From Rosistilla oblonga (GTDB taxonomy: Bacteria; Planctomycetota; Planctomycetia; Pirellulales; Pirellulaceae), in contig NZ_CP036292.1 in NCBI RefSeq assembly GCF_007751715.1, positions 1,054,001 through 1,118,000 of the forward strand: DNA of 64,000 bases, in the 5' to 3' direction. The position numbers were made by a program, and so were the translations under genes. Below, piece after piece: positions 54,720-63,390 of the stretch. Every line of letters begins with the position of its first letter. The stretch's first letter is position 1. The notes under the pieces were generated by a model. It ran no database searches. It was not told the origin of the DNA and worked only from the letters and a program-made list of their open reading frames with translations.

Positions 54720-57700
54720 ATGACTTCATTGCCCCACCGCGTCGTGTTTCGAATCCTGTTTTCCCTTGTTGCGACTGGCAGCCTGAACGCCTCGGCGTTG
54801 CTTGCACAGGAAGCGGCAGTGCGTTGGTGGGAACCGTATACCGATGCCAGCGGCCCGGAAGTCATTGGGCTTTGGAAGTTTGATGGTGACGCGGCTTCGT
54901 TCACAAGCGACTCGTCGTCTCACAAACACGCGGCGACTCTGCGAGGCGCGAAGCAGAGTTCTGATGGCCGCTTTGATGGCTGCTTGGAAACGTCAGCCGG
55001 CTACCCGGTCGAAGATAAAAGTCACAGCCTGCATGTTGCGAAGTCGCCGGTGCTGTCGCCCAGCGGAGCGTTCACCGTAGAGATGTGGTTGCGAGCGAAA
55101 GAGGGTGAAGAGTTTCCCGCAAAATACGCTGCCGTTCTGCTGGACATGAAATACGTGCCGGACAATCACACGGGGTTCATGTTCTCGTTGTCGCCGGGCC
55201 GCGCGACCGGAACACGATTGCTGCATCTGGAAATCGGCGGCGGCCAAGATTCGACGCATTGGTATTCGTTGCCGTTTCCGATGGAAGCGGGAGACTGGCG
55301 GCATGTTGCGTTCACGTACGATGGTATTGGCACCGCGGAGTTTTTTGTCGATGGCTCAACCGTCGGTCGATCAACAAATGCAACCGCCGGGCCAATGGCC
55401 GCCGCGATTCGTCCGTTGTCGATTGGCGACCGGATCGGTTCGCTGTATCGCGGCTTCCCCGGGTTCATCGACGAAGTGCGGATCACGTCGGGCGTGCGGG
55501 AGTTTCAGCCAGTCGGTTTTGTTCCCGAGACCGAGCGATTCGTGTTCCAACGCATGTCGGAGAACGCGTTCCTGACGGCGCAGTTGACCAACCGGACTGG
55601 CGAATCGTTGTCCGGTGCGATCGTCACGGCGCTGCTGCCCGACGGCTCGACGCAGCGGGTGAACGTGCCGGACCTTGGCGACGGAGCGTCGCATCAGTTG
55701 AAGCTGAAGATCGACACGGCATTGAAGCCGGGCGAGTACTTTGTGGAACTTTCGGCGACGGTGCCGAACTGGGGTGGTACCGATGCCGGTTATCAATCGA
55801 CATCGCGAATTCCCGTCGTGATCGTGAAACGACCGCTGCCGGATCGGATGCCGGTCGTGATGTGGGGTGTTGGTGGAACGGATGGAGTTGTTAAAGAGAT
55901 ACCACGTTTGAAGCAGATCGGATTCACGCATTGCCTGGGGTTGCGATCGGAGTTCCAACGGATCTGGGACGGCGGTGCCGACGCGATCCCCGACTCTGCC
56001 GAAGATATTCGCGAAGGTCGCAACATGCTGAACGCGGCACTCGAAAACGATCTGCAAATCGTGGCGTCGCTCTCGCCAGGTCGATGGCTGAGGACTGCGG
56101 CCGTGGGTAAATCGTTTCGTCGCATCGATCGCAACGGAGACAACTACGACCGTCAAGACATTAGCGGATTGTTTCCGGCGGTGCAGGATTTTGCGTTCAA
56201 CAGCGGAGCTGCGATGGGGCGTGCTTACGGCGATCATCCGGCGTTCAGTTCTGCTCTGCTGCACACCGAGGTGCGAGGCGAAACACAGGTTTCGTTTCTG
56301 CCGATAGAAATCGAAGCGTACCGAAAAGCAACGGGCAAAGAAATTCCCGCGGAAGTTACGATCAAAAATGGCGTTCAGTGGCAGAAGCTCGCCGACTTTC
56401 CGAAGAATCGAGTGATCGCTGACGACCATCCCATCCTGCAATATCTGACCTGGTTTTGGAAGACGGGCGACGGCTGGAATGAACTGAACACGCAGCTGCA
56501 TGAGGGACTGAAGCAGCACACCCACGAGGACTTCTGGAGTTTCTATGATCCGGCGGTTCGTGCGCCAAGCATCGGCGGCAGTGGCGGCCGAGCCAATGTG
56601 CTGTCGCACTGGACGTACAGTTATCCCGATCCGATCCGCATCGGTTTGTGTACCGATGAGTTGTTTGAACTGGCTCGCGCCAACGGCCACGATCAGGATG
56701 TGATGAAGATGACCCAGTTGATCTGGTATCGGTCACAGACTGCCCCGAAGAAAAAGGCAACCGATGTCGCCGCGTCGCCGTGGGTCGATCAGGATCCCGA
56801 TGCGGATTACATCAGCATCGCACCGATGCATCTGCGAGAAGCCTTCTGGTGGAAACTTTCGCGACCGATTACGGGAATCATGTATCACGGTTGGCAATCG
56901 CTTGTTGAAACCGAATCGCCTGGCGCGTACCGCTACACAAATCCGAACACGCAACACGAACTTCAACGATTGATTCATGACGTCGTGCAGCCATTGGGCC
57001 CGACGTTGATGCAGATTCCCGATCCACCGTCGGACGTGGTCTTCCTGGAGAGCTTCACCTCGCAAATGTTTGCTCGCCGAGGAACCTACGGTTGGAATCG
57101 TTCGTGGGCCGGCGACATGTATCACATCCTGATGTACGCGCAATTGCAGCCGCGAGTCCTCTACGAAGAATCGCTGTTGTCGGGCGGACTCAAGGGAGCG
57201 AAAGTCCTGGTCATGGCCGATTGCGATGTGTTGACCGAATCGGTCGTGCGCTCGATTCAGGAGTTTCAAAGCAATGGTGGATTGGTTGTCGGCGATGGCG
57301 AAGTCTGTCCGGCGATTAAGCCCGATCTGGTGATTCCTCGATTTGCGCGAACCAAGCAGGCGGACAAAGACCGCATCGCGTTGCAGGACGCTGTGAAGCG
57401 ATTGCGGACATGGCTCGATCCGCAGTATTCGCGTGCTGTCGATTCGTCGAATCCCGACGTTGTCACTCGGCGTCGCGTTTTCGGCTCGACCGACTACGTC
57501 TTTGCTGTCAACGATCATCGCGAATTTGGGACCTACGTCGGCGGCTATGGAATGGTCATGGAAGACGGACTCCCTTCCGAAACGACGCTCCACATCGATC
57601 GTAAATCCGGATACGTATACGATCTCGTCGCGGGGCGGGAGATCGACACGGATCGCGTCGATGGTTCGATCGACGTTCCGATGCAACTTGGTCCTTGTCA

Positions 57701-58037
57701 GGGACGTGTGCTGATGGTGACTCAGCGTCCGATCCGCGAGCTGACGGTCACCGCGCCAAAAGAGTCGGCTCCTTCACAATCGATAACGATCGATGTCGCC
57801 GTCACCGACGGGAGCCAGCCGGTCGACGCTGTGGTGCCGGTGGAGGTTGAGATCATTTCACCCGAAGGACGCCGTGCAGAATTCAGCGGTCATTATGCTG
57901 CCAAAGCTGGCAAATTGACGATTCGTTTCGACTTCGCTGCCAACGACCGACTCCGCGTTTGGGAAGTGCAAGCGAAAGAATTGGCATCCGGGAAATCCGC
58001 GACCGCATACGTGCGATTGACTGAATCGGGCGAATGA
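54720..58037 (+). CDS. Large secreted LamG-domain protein, probable glycan-active
   Basis: 1105 residues; the ATG at 54720 has GACGAGGA just upstream. Signal peptide (ILFSLVATGSLNASALLA), then a LamG/concanavalin-like domain at about 45-265 (VIGLWKFDGDAASF, FTVEMWLRAKEGEE, WRHVAFTYDGIGTAEFFVDG, GFIDEVRITSGV). A beta-sandwich part follows, then from about residue 380 a region that looks like a TIM barrel (PVVMWGVGGTDGVVKEIPRLKQIGFTHCLGL ... ITGIMYHGWQSLVETE). A Rossmann-like segment comes next (GAKVLVMADCDVLTESVV), as in GH42-type glycosidases with a trimerisation domain. The catalytic acids are not identified, so a glycosidase role is inference. Confidence 0.72.
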   Translation: MTSLPHRVVFRILFSLVATGSLNASALLAQEAAVRWWEPYTDASGPEVIGLWKFDGDAASFTSDSSSHKHAATLRGAKQSSDGRFDGCLETSAGYPVEDKSHSLHVAKSPVLSPSGAFTVEMWLRAKEGEEFPAKYAAVLLDMKYVPDNHTGFMFSLSPGRATGTRLLHLEIGGGQDSTHWYSLPFPMEAGDWRHVAFTYDGIGTAEFFVDGSTVGRSTNATAGPMAAAIRPLSIGDRIGSLYRGFPGFIDEVRITSGVREFQPVGFVPETERFVFQRMSENAFLTAQLTNRTGESLSGAIVTALLPDGSTQRVNVPDLGDGASHQLKLKIDTALKPGEYFVELSATVPNWGGTDAGYQSTSRIPVVIVKRPLPDRMPVVMWGVGGTDGVVKEIPRLKQIGFTHCLGLRSEFQRIWDGGADAIPDSAEDIREGRNMLNAALENDLQIVASLSPGRWLRTAAVGKSFRRIDRNGDNYDRQDISGLFPAVQDFAFNSGAAMGRAYGDHPAFSSALLHTEVRGETQVSFLPIEIEAYRKATGKEIPAEVTIKNGVQWQKLADFPKNRVIADDHPILQYLTWFWKTGDGWNELNTQLHEGLKQHTHEDFWSFYDPAVRAPSIGGSGGRANVLSHWTYSYPDPIRIGLCTDELFELARANGHDQDVMKMTQLIWYRSQTAPKKKATDVAASPWVDQDPDADYISIAPMHLREAFWWKLSRPITGIMYHGWQSLVETESPGAYRYTNPNTQHELQRLIHDVVQPLGPTLMQIPDPPSDVVFLESFTSQMFARRGTYGWNRSWAGDMYHILMYAQLQPRVLYEESLLSGGLKGAKVLVMADCDVLTESVVRSIQEFQSNGGLVVGDGEVCPAIKPDLVIPRFARTKQADKDRIALQDAVKRLRTWLDPQYSRAVDSSNPDVVTRRRVFGSTDYVFAVNDHREFGTYVGGYGMVMEDGLPSETTLHIDRKSGYVYDLVAGREIDTDRVDGSIDVPMQLGPCQGRVLMVTQRPIRELTVTAPKESAPSQSITIDVAVTDGSQPVDAVVPVEVEIISPEGRRAEFSGHYAAKAGKLTIRFDFAANDRLRVWEVQAKELASGKSATAYVRLTESGE

Positions 58038-58061
58038 TAGAGAGCTGGCCTGATGCAGTTT

Positions 58062-58134
58062 CGTTTAACCGCGTGCCCCACGGGCCGCGCGTTTTTCAGA
58101 CCGACGCGCGGGGCGTTGCCACCGCGGTTAAACG
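58062..58134. repeat. Nested palindromic REP-like element between convergent genes
   Basis: Outer perfect 12-bp arms CGTTTAACCGCG (58062-58073) and CGCGGTTAAACG (58123-58134). Inner 7-bp arms CCGCGCG (58085-58091) and CGCGCGG (58105-58111) around a TTTTTCAGACCGA loop. It lies between the stops of the LamG gene and the double-DUF1080 gene, where it could act as a bidirectional terminator. I recall similar TTTAACCGCG elements from related genomes, but could not check this. Confidence 0.75.
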
Positions 58135-58173
58135 ATTTGTGCAGGCGGAGCTGCTATCGGCAGAGACCGCGAC

Positions 58174-59463
58174 TTACTTGCGTTCGATCAGCTTCTTCAT
58201 GTCGTCGGTGATCGGCATGACTTCGAAGTCCTTGAAGTACATTTCGCAATCGGTGCCACCGTGCATCTGAAGTCCCAACTTGCCGGTCTTCTCAGACGCT
58301 TCGTCGATGAAATCCGAAGTGCAGAATCCGTTCAACGTCTGGACCAAGCGGTCGCCAAACGCAGCGGTGCAGGTCGTGTTCCACTGGTCGTCTTTGTTGC
58401 GAACCTTTTCGATGAACTCATCGTTTGTAGCGACCCAGCCGCGTCCCGGAATCATCTTGCCGTCGACGATGCCTGCGGTGTGCCAGAGAGCGGAGTCTTT
58501 GCTGTTGTTGGCAATTTCATTTTGGAATCCGCGTAGGACCCACGGGGCGCTCGTCTCCTCGGCGCGGAAATAGAGGGCGCTGTTGCCGCCGTGCATCCGG
58601 TAGGTGACGCGAGCAATGAAGTTGTCGTAGTTCTTGTTGGAGATCACGAGCCCGTCCTTGCCTTGGCTCTTGGAGTGGACGCCGTGCAAAACACCCTCTT
58701 CGGTGAACGACCATTCTTCGGGAAGAACGAACTTGGCGTCCGCAAGCTGATATTTGCCGTCGTCGGATTGGACGAAAAACGGTTCCCACTGGCTCTGTCC
58801 CAGATCCTTCACGCGGATATTTTTCCAAGCGACCGAGCCAGCCTTGCCGGAGTGAATCTGCAGTCCGAAAAAGCCCTTCATCGAAAAACTGTCGAACATG
58901 TCGACGACAAGCTTGCCGTTCAACCAAGTCTTGATCGATGGTCCAACGCACTGAATTTCCAGATGGTTCCATTCATCTTTCTTGTAGCTCGCTTGAGCTG
59001 CGGCGAGACGATCTTCGGGCGTGTAGGCATCGAGCCAGATGATGCCGTGCTTGTGGCCGCGCCGTCCTTCGTCATAGATGCGCCCCGTCGTGTTACCACC
59101 GGTGCTGATTTCGTACTGATATCCGTAGACACGCTCGCGATCCCCTTCCTCGCGTGCGGCGGAGCGGAATTGGACCCCGGAATTTCCGGCTTCGATGACT
59201 TTGTATTGCAGCTTCAAGATGAAGTTGCCAAATTCTTTTTCCGAGCACAGGAACGTATTGCCCGGCGTATTGGGCACACATTTCCCGACGATCGCTCCGT
59301 TCTCGACGTGGTATTCAGCCGACCCGCCACGCTTGACCCAGCCGGTCATGTCGGTGCCGTTGAAGAGGGAGGTGTAGCCCTGTTCGACATCAGCCGCCGA
59401 CACGGTCATACCGCAGGGCATCAACAGCCCGATCGCCATCGCGGCTACAAAAAATCTTCTCAT
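58174..59463 (-). CDS. Secreted protein with two tandem DUF1080 domains
   Basis: 429 residues; ATG at 59463 with AGGAGAG seven bases upstream and a signal peptide (FFVAAMAIGLLMPCGMTVSA). Domain 1 at about 28-220: YTSLFNGTDMTGWVKRG, YHVENGAIVGKC, FLCSEKEFGNFILKLQYK, SGVQFRS, FFGLQIHSG. Domain 2 at about 225-420: WSFTEEGVLHGV, NYDNFIARVTYR, SALYFRAEE, KLGLQMHGGTDCEMYFKDFEV. Duplicated keto-glycoside-hydrolase-like folds are frequent in Planctomycetes. It may bind or cleave glycans in the periplasm. Confidence 0.88.
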   Translation of the reverse strand: MRRFFVAAMAIGLLMPCGMTVSAADVEQGYTSLFNGTDMTGWVKRGGSAEYHVENGAIVGKCVPNTPGNTFLCSEKEFGNFILKLQYKVIEAGNSGVQFRSAAREEGDRERVYGYQYEISTGGNTTGRIYDEGRRGHKHGIIWLDAYTPEDRLAAAQASYKKDEWNHLEIQCVGPSIKTWLNGKLVVDMFDSFSMKGFFGLQIHSGKAGSVAWKNIRVKDLGQSQWEPFFVQSDDGKYQLADAKFVLPEEWSFTEEGVLHGVHSKSQGKDGLVISNKNYDNFIARVTYRMHGGNSALYFRAEETSAPWVLRGFQNEIANNSKDSALWHTAGIVDGKMIPGRGWVATNDEFIEKVRNKDDQWNTTCTAAFGDRLVQTLNGFCTSDFIDEASEKTGKLGLQMHGGTDCEMYFKDFEVMPITDDMKKLIERK

Positions 59464-59677
59464 CGTTGTCTCTCCTGGGGGTGGTATCAGTGAATGCTGA
59501 GCCGCTTTTCAGCCCAACAGGTTTTCGGCTCGCAAAAGAACGCGCCAAATGTCGCAGACAATATATCTGGTGCGCGACAGATTCGCCTCTATGCATTTGC
59601 GGAGTTAGCCTCCAAGGCCTGACTGATTGTCGTCGCGTCGTTCCCTCCGTGAAGCACTCTGGAGCCTCGTCCACTGC

Positions 59678-60082
59678 CTACGGCGTGATCAGTGTGACCT
59701 TCGGAAAGTACGTCTGATAACGGGCTACGTCTCTTGTCACCAGCGTTAGCCCGCTGAACTCTGCGTGCGCACCGATATAAAAATCGGGTAGCGGCGACGT
59801 TCGCGTGCCATGACTGCGGCGATATTTGATAAATGCTGACGCTGCCAGCCAGCCTGCTTCAAACGGAAGAGCGATTCGCTGAAATAGCGTCGGATCAAGC
59901 CACCGGTCGAGATCGGATTGAGAAGCAAATGCTGGGGCGATCTCGGCATAAATCAGCGGATTGATCAACACCGGACCAACACTTGACGCGGCTTGAAACT
60001 GACGCTGTGACCAAGCTAGCCAATTTGCATCCGCAGTCGCAATGTCGAGCAACACGTTCGAGTCGAAAAGTAGACCGCTCAT
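59678..60082 (-). CDS. PIN-domain toxin (VapC-like)
   Basis: 134 residues. The PIN nuclease fold has its acidic site in order: Asp7 (LLFDSNVLLD), Glu47 (YAEI), Asp100 (PLPDFYIGAHA) and Asp118 (LVTRDVARY). YQTYFPKVTLI is the usual C-terminal end. VapC toxins cut tRNA or rRNA when the antitoxin is lost. The ATG overlaps the antitoxin stop by four bases (ATGA), the standard arrangement. Confidence 0.92.
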   Translation of the reverse strand: MSGLLFDSNVLLDIATADANWLAWSQRQFQAASSVGPVLINPLIYAEIAPAFASQSDLDRWLDPTLFQRIALPFEAGWLAASAFIKYRRSHGTRTSPLPDFYIGAHAEFSGLTLVTRDVARYQTYFPKVTLITP

Positions 60083-60282
60083 TCATCGCCACGCGTCAAA
60101 GCCATCAGTTCTGCGGTCGTAATCCCCGGCTTCGCAGCGCCAACCGATCGCTTGAGCCATTGGTCTACAGGCGTCGGCGATTGCTGCGTAGATCGAAATG
60201 CTTCGAGCCAACGAGCAAGCTCTTCAATCTGCGACGGTGGCAGGTGCGAAATCGCTTTTTCAATCTCATTTATCGTGGTCAT
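60079..60282 (-). CDS. Antitoxin partner of the PIN toxin
   Basis: 67 residues. The N-terminus is helical (TTINEIEKAISHLPPSQIEELARWLEAF), a pattern seen in small antitoxins paired with PIN toxins; the C-terminal half (PVDQWLKRSVGAAKPGITTAELMAL) would wrap the toxin. There is no obvious AbrB or ribbon-helix-helix DNA-binding domain, so autoregulation is uncertain. It is translated just ahead of the toxin with a 4-base overlap. Confidence 0.87.
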   Translation of the reverse strand: MTTINEIEKAISHLPPSQIEELARWLEAFRSTQQSPTPVDQWLKRSVGAAKPGITTAELMALTRGDE

Positions 60283-60453
60283 CGAAAATCAATTCACTCG
60301 AGAAGCACCGAAACAGTTAATCAGTGTGGCTGCGTTTGCAGCGATCGAAGCACCGCCCTCTATCGTAACCTCGAATTCTGTTCGAAGAAACATCCGCGAT
60401 AGGCTACGATCAATCAAATCGACGGAGCGGTATCGAGGGCCGTTTGTCGAAAC

Positions 60454-61530
60454 TTACTGCAGCCATTTGCTTAGATGTTCACGGACAAATGCGTCGTCGT
60501 TCAGATGGGGATAGGCGGCGAGGACTCGGTCGATCTCTTCCGACTGGCCGGGCGAGAGAACTTCGTTGGGGTCCAAGCACCAGGTCCCCGGCAGCAGGCC
60601 TTGGCGACGCAGTACCTCATGAATTCCAGGGATGCAGCCGGCGAAGTTGTTTGCGGCATCGAAGAAGGCTGCGTTGCAATCGGTGACTTCGATGTTGCGG
60701 CTCAACAATTCCGAGGGGATGTCGTCATCGCCGCGGTCGATCATCCGATGGATTTCGTCGAGCAGGCTGGTGGCCGCGCGAGTCCATACGCACCAATGTC
60801 CAAGCAGTCCGCCACGGATCCGAACCGACTTCACGCCTCGTTCGGTGACCATCCGGTACGGTGTGATCAGGTCGGCGATGATGTTGTCGTCGTTGCCGGT
60901 GTAGAGTGTGATCGCATCCTCGCGACCGGCATCGCAAACCGCCCGAACGACATCAAGTGTTTGGTAGCGGTTGAAGGGAGCCAGCTTGATCGCGATGACG
61001 TTTTCGATCTCGGCAAACTCACGCCAGAAGCGATACGGCAACACGCGGCCACCCACGGCGGGCTGTAAATAAAAGCCGATCACCGGCATGATTTCGGCGA
61101 CTTCACGGCAATGATCTAACAAGTCGTCGATGCTGCTTTCGGCAAGTGCCGCCAAGCTCAACAGACAGGCGTGATACCGCTGCGATACGGCGAACTGGGC
61201 TTCGGCGACTGCTTGCGGCGTCTCCCCGCAAACTCCCGCGACTTTAAACAGTTCGCGTCCCTGATCGCCCGCGTATTGGTCGATGACTTCCGACGCCAGG
61301 CTCAGCACCGGTTTGAATAATCCAATCGACGGATCGCGGATTGCAAACTGTGTCGAATGGACGCCAACGGCGATGCCGCCGGCCCCCGCGTCGATGTAGT
61401 ACCGCGTTAGAGCGGTTTGGCAGCGGGGAGCGAATTTTCGTTGGGCGTCCAATGCCAGAGGCTGAGCCGGGATGACGGTTCCTCGGCGTACGTTCTCGCG
61501 GACGGCGGCGGGTAGGTCTTGGATCTTCAT
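60454..61530 (-). CDS. Dihydrodipicolinate synthase (DapA/NanA) family aldolase
   Basis: 358 residues from the ATG at 61530; the open frame begins at a TTG ten codons earlier, inside the upstream gene. TIM-barrel class I aldolase features: GAGGIAVGVHSTQF near the N-terminus, GFYLQPAVGG with Tyr154, and Schiff-base Lys182 in IAIKLAPFNRYQT. The family splits or joins pyruvate with an aldehyde. The protein is longer than DapA (about 292) and lacks the GGTTGE motif, so lysine synthesis is unlikely. Start is 4 bases after the SDR stop: a two-gene operon. Confidence 0.85.
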   Translation of the reverse strand: MKIQDLPAAVRENVRRGTVIPAQPLALDAQRKFAPRCQTALTRYYIDAGAGGIAVGVHSTQFAIRDPSIGLFKPVLSLASEVIDQYAGDQGRELFKVAGVCGETPQAVAEAQFAVSQRYHACLLSLAALAESSIDDLLDHCREVAEIMPVIGFYLQPAVGGRVLPYRFWREFAEIENVIAIKLAPFNRYQTLDVVRAVCDAGREDAITLYTGNDDNIIADLITPYRMVTERGVKSVRIRGGLLGHWCVWTRAATSLLDEIHRMIDRGDDDIPSELLSRNIEVTDCNAAFFDAANNFAGCIPGIHEVLRRQGLLPGTWCLDPNEVLSPGQSEEIDRVLAAYPHLNDDAFVREHLSKWLQ

Positions 61531-61534
61531 CGAA

Positions 61535-62560
61535 TCAATACGCTCCGTCGCTGATTTCAAAGTGTGTTGGTTTGCCCAGCGAGCGGCCGCCGGTCTTGAT
61601 CCAATGTGCCTGCCAACGGATCAGTTGCTCGGCGGCGACCGATGGCGGGCCAAACAGCTTCGTCGCTTGATTACTATCGCTCAGATAACAACCATCGCCC
61701 GGCGTGGATGTGAATTGAACAGGTTTCTCGAGCAGCTCGCCAAACTGCCTCGCAACCGCTTCGGTCTCAAGCGTTTCGGGGCCGGTGACATTCAGAATGT
61801 TGGCTGGCGACGAACAGCGCCCCAGGCAGAGCAACGCTTGCCGATTCGCATCCCCCTGCCAAATCACATTAAATGCTTCCGCCGAGTTATCGACTGGTTG
61901 CCCGTGCCAGATCTTCGTAGCGATGTCGTGCAACACTCCGTAGCGAAGGTCGATCGCGTAATTCAGCCGATACAGACAAACCGGCGTTCCCCAGCGGTTG
62001 CTGCCGTATTCGAACATCCGTTCGCGGCCCAGACACGACTGAGCGTATTCGCCGATCGGATCGGGGGGCGTCGTCTCGTCGGGTTGGCTGTCGACGCGAG
62101 CCAGCGGGTAAACGCAGCCAGTTGAAAAGGCGACGATCCTGGAATCGCGAAAATGATCGGCGACGTTTGCCGGGACCAACGTGTTCATTGCCCAAGTCAG
62201 CGGTTCCTCGCCGCCGGTTCCAAACTTGCGGCCTGCCATGAATAGGACGTTAGGCGATTGAGGGAGCTTTGCCACAGCGGTTCGGTCGAGCAAATCGCAC
62301 TGGATCGTCCGGACACCTGCGGCTTCCAAACGACCGCGGGCGTCGGCGTCGGAAAACCTCGCGACCCCGTAGACGTTCTTTTCAACGCCCGCCTTCTCGA
62401 TCGCCGCGACAGCCAACTGCCCGAGACTAACTCCCATCTTCCCGGCGATCCCCAGGATGATCAGGTCCCCTTCCAGTTGACGCATGAAATCGATCAACCG
62501 ATCGTCGGGCTGAGCAAGCATCGCGTCGAGTTGTGCTTCGGATTCGATGAGGTCAGGCAA
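61535..62560 (-). CDS. NAD-dependent epimerase/dehydratase-like SDR protein
   Basis: 341 residues from a TTG at 62560, supported by AGAGAGG eight bases upstream; the first ATG is 13 codons later. The Rossmann fold starts at ILGIAGKMGVS (Gly37, Gly40, Gly43). The active-site region reads FSTGCVYP (Ser146/Thr147) and EYAQSCLGRE, so the catalytic YxxxK has Cys176 in place of Lys. LNYAIDLRYGVLHDI is the substrate-loop strand typical of extended SDRs. It pairs with the DapA-like aldolase in an operon, suggesting a sugar-acid or keto-acid pathway. Confidence 0.83.
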   Translation of the reverse strand: MPDLIESEAQLDAMLAQPDDRLIDFMRQLEGDLIILGIAGKMGVSLGQLAVAAIEKAGVEKNVYGVARFSDADARGRLEAAGVRTIQCDLLDRTAVAKLPQSPNVLFMAGRKFGTGGEEPLTWAMNTLVPANVADHFRDSRIVAFSTGCVYPLARVDSQPDETTPPDPIGEYAQSCLGRERMFEYGSNRWGTPVCLYRLNYAIDLRYGVLHDIATKIWHGQPVDNSAEAFNVIWQGDANRQALLCLGRCSSPANILNVTGPETLETEAVARQFGELLEKPVQFTSTPGDGCYLSDSNQATKLFGPPSVAAEQLIRWQAHWIKTGGRSLGKPTHFEISDGAY

Positions 62561-62730
62561 GGTGAGAGCCTCTCTGTAATTGAATATTCAAGCGCTCGCG
62601 GGGGAAGGGAGCGATCGACGGGAAGGGACCAGCGGCCGGATTGCGATCAAGCAAGTTATCCAACATTTTAACGGTCTTCGATCTCGTCCGTTAGTGGAAG
62701 CATCGCTTCCCAGCCGCGAATGCGGCGATC

Positions 62731-62883
62731 GCATAAAGCCTGCGGTGCAAACCGCAGGGGCACAATTCCCAATCGATCCCAAGCCCCGGCGAGGGCGACA
62801 GCAATCGGGTCTGACGCCCCTGTCCGGGGCTCGTGTGAATCGTCTTCATCCCGGACCTGCGGCTCGCGCCGCAGGCTTTATGC
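62731..62883. repeat. Long nested inverted repeat in the 515-base gap 62561-63075
   Basis: Outer perfect 15-bp arms GCATAAAGCCTGCGG (62731-62745) and CCGCAGGCTTTATGC (62869-62883). Inner arms AGCCCCGG (62782-62789) and CCGGGGCT (62824-62831). The same spacing of short GC-rich complementary blocks suggests a folded element of about 150 bases, like a MITE or large REP. The rest of the gap shows no gene; the short open frames covering it are shadows. Confidence 0.7.
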
Positions 62884-63075
62884 GGCCGCCGCCACCGCGG
62901 CTTCGTTCCGGTCGGATTGCAGCGGGCGTATTGCCCAGGCCTTAACCAGCCCGACGCTAAATCTGAAGGCGGCGTAAGTCGCCGGAATCCGGTTAGCCTT
63001 CCAACCTGCCACGGTAGGTCTTGTTGGATGCGGTACAATTTGAAATGATCGACTGTACCACGGGGAGTTAAAACC

Positions 63076-63390
63076 ATGCCTGCGACAATCTCGAAGCCAA
63101 TCCAACAGCGTTTTCAGTCGCTACGTGACGACTGGAAATCGAAGACTCGCCATTTGTCCAACACCGGGCAGATATCGTTGGTGTTTTCTTATCAGAGCAT
63201 CATTGGAATGGGACCTGCCGCGGTGCCGCTGATCTTGGCGGAGTTGCAGCAAGAACCCGATCACTGGTTTTGGGCGTTGGAAGCGATCACTGCCGAAAAC
63301 CCCGTCCGCGAAGAAGATGCCGGCAATATGCAGGCATCTACTGAGGCTTGGCTGCAATGGGGCAGAGAAAATGGTTTTCTCGAGCGATGA
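63076..63390 (+). CDS. Small protein of unknown function, first of an overlapping pair
   Basis: 104 residues; ATG at 63076 preceded by GGGGAG. The sequence is basic at the start (ISKPIQQRFQSLRDDWKSKTRH), then has GMGPAAVPLILAELQQEPDHWFWALEAIT, which looks like one HEAT-type helical hairpin, and ends ASTEAWLQWGRENGFLER. No signal peptide. Its TGA overlaps the ATG of the next gene (ATGA, 63387-63390), so the two are translationally coupled. Function unknown; a regulator, chaperone or immunity protein of the partner would fit. Confidence 0.72.
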   Translation: MPATISKPIQQRFQSLRDDWKSKTRHLSNTGQISLVFSYQSIIGMGPAAVPLILAELQQEPDHWFWALEAITAENPVREEDAGNMQASTEAWLQWGRENGFLER

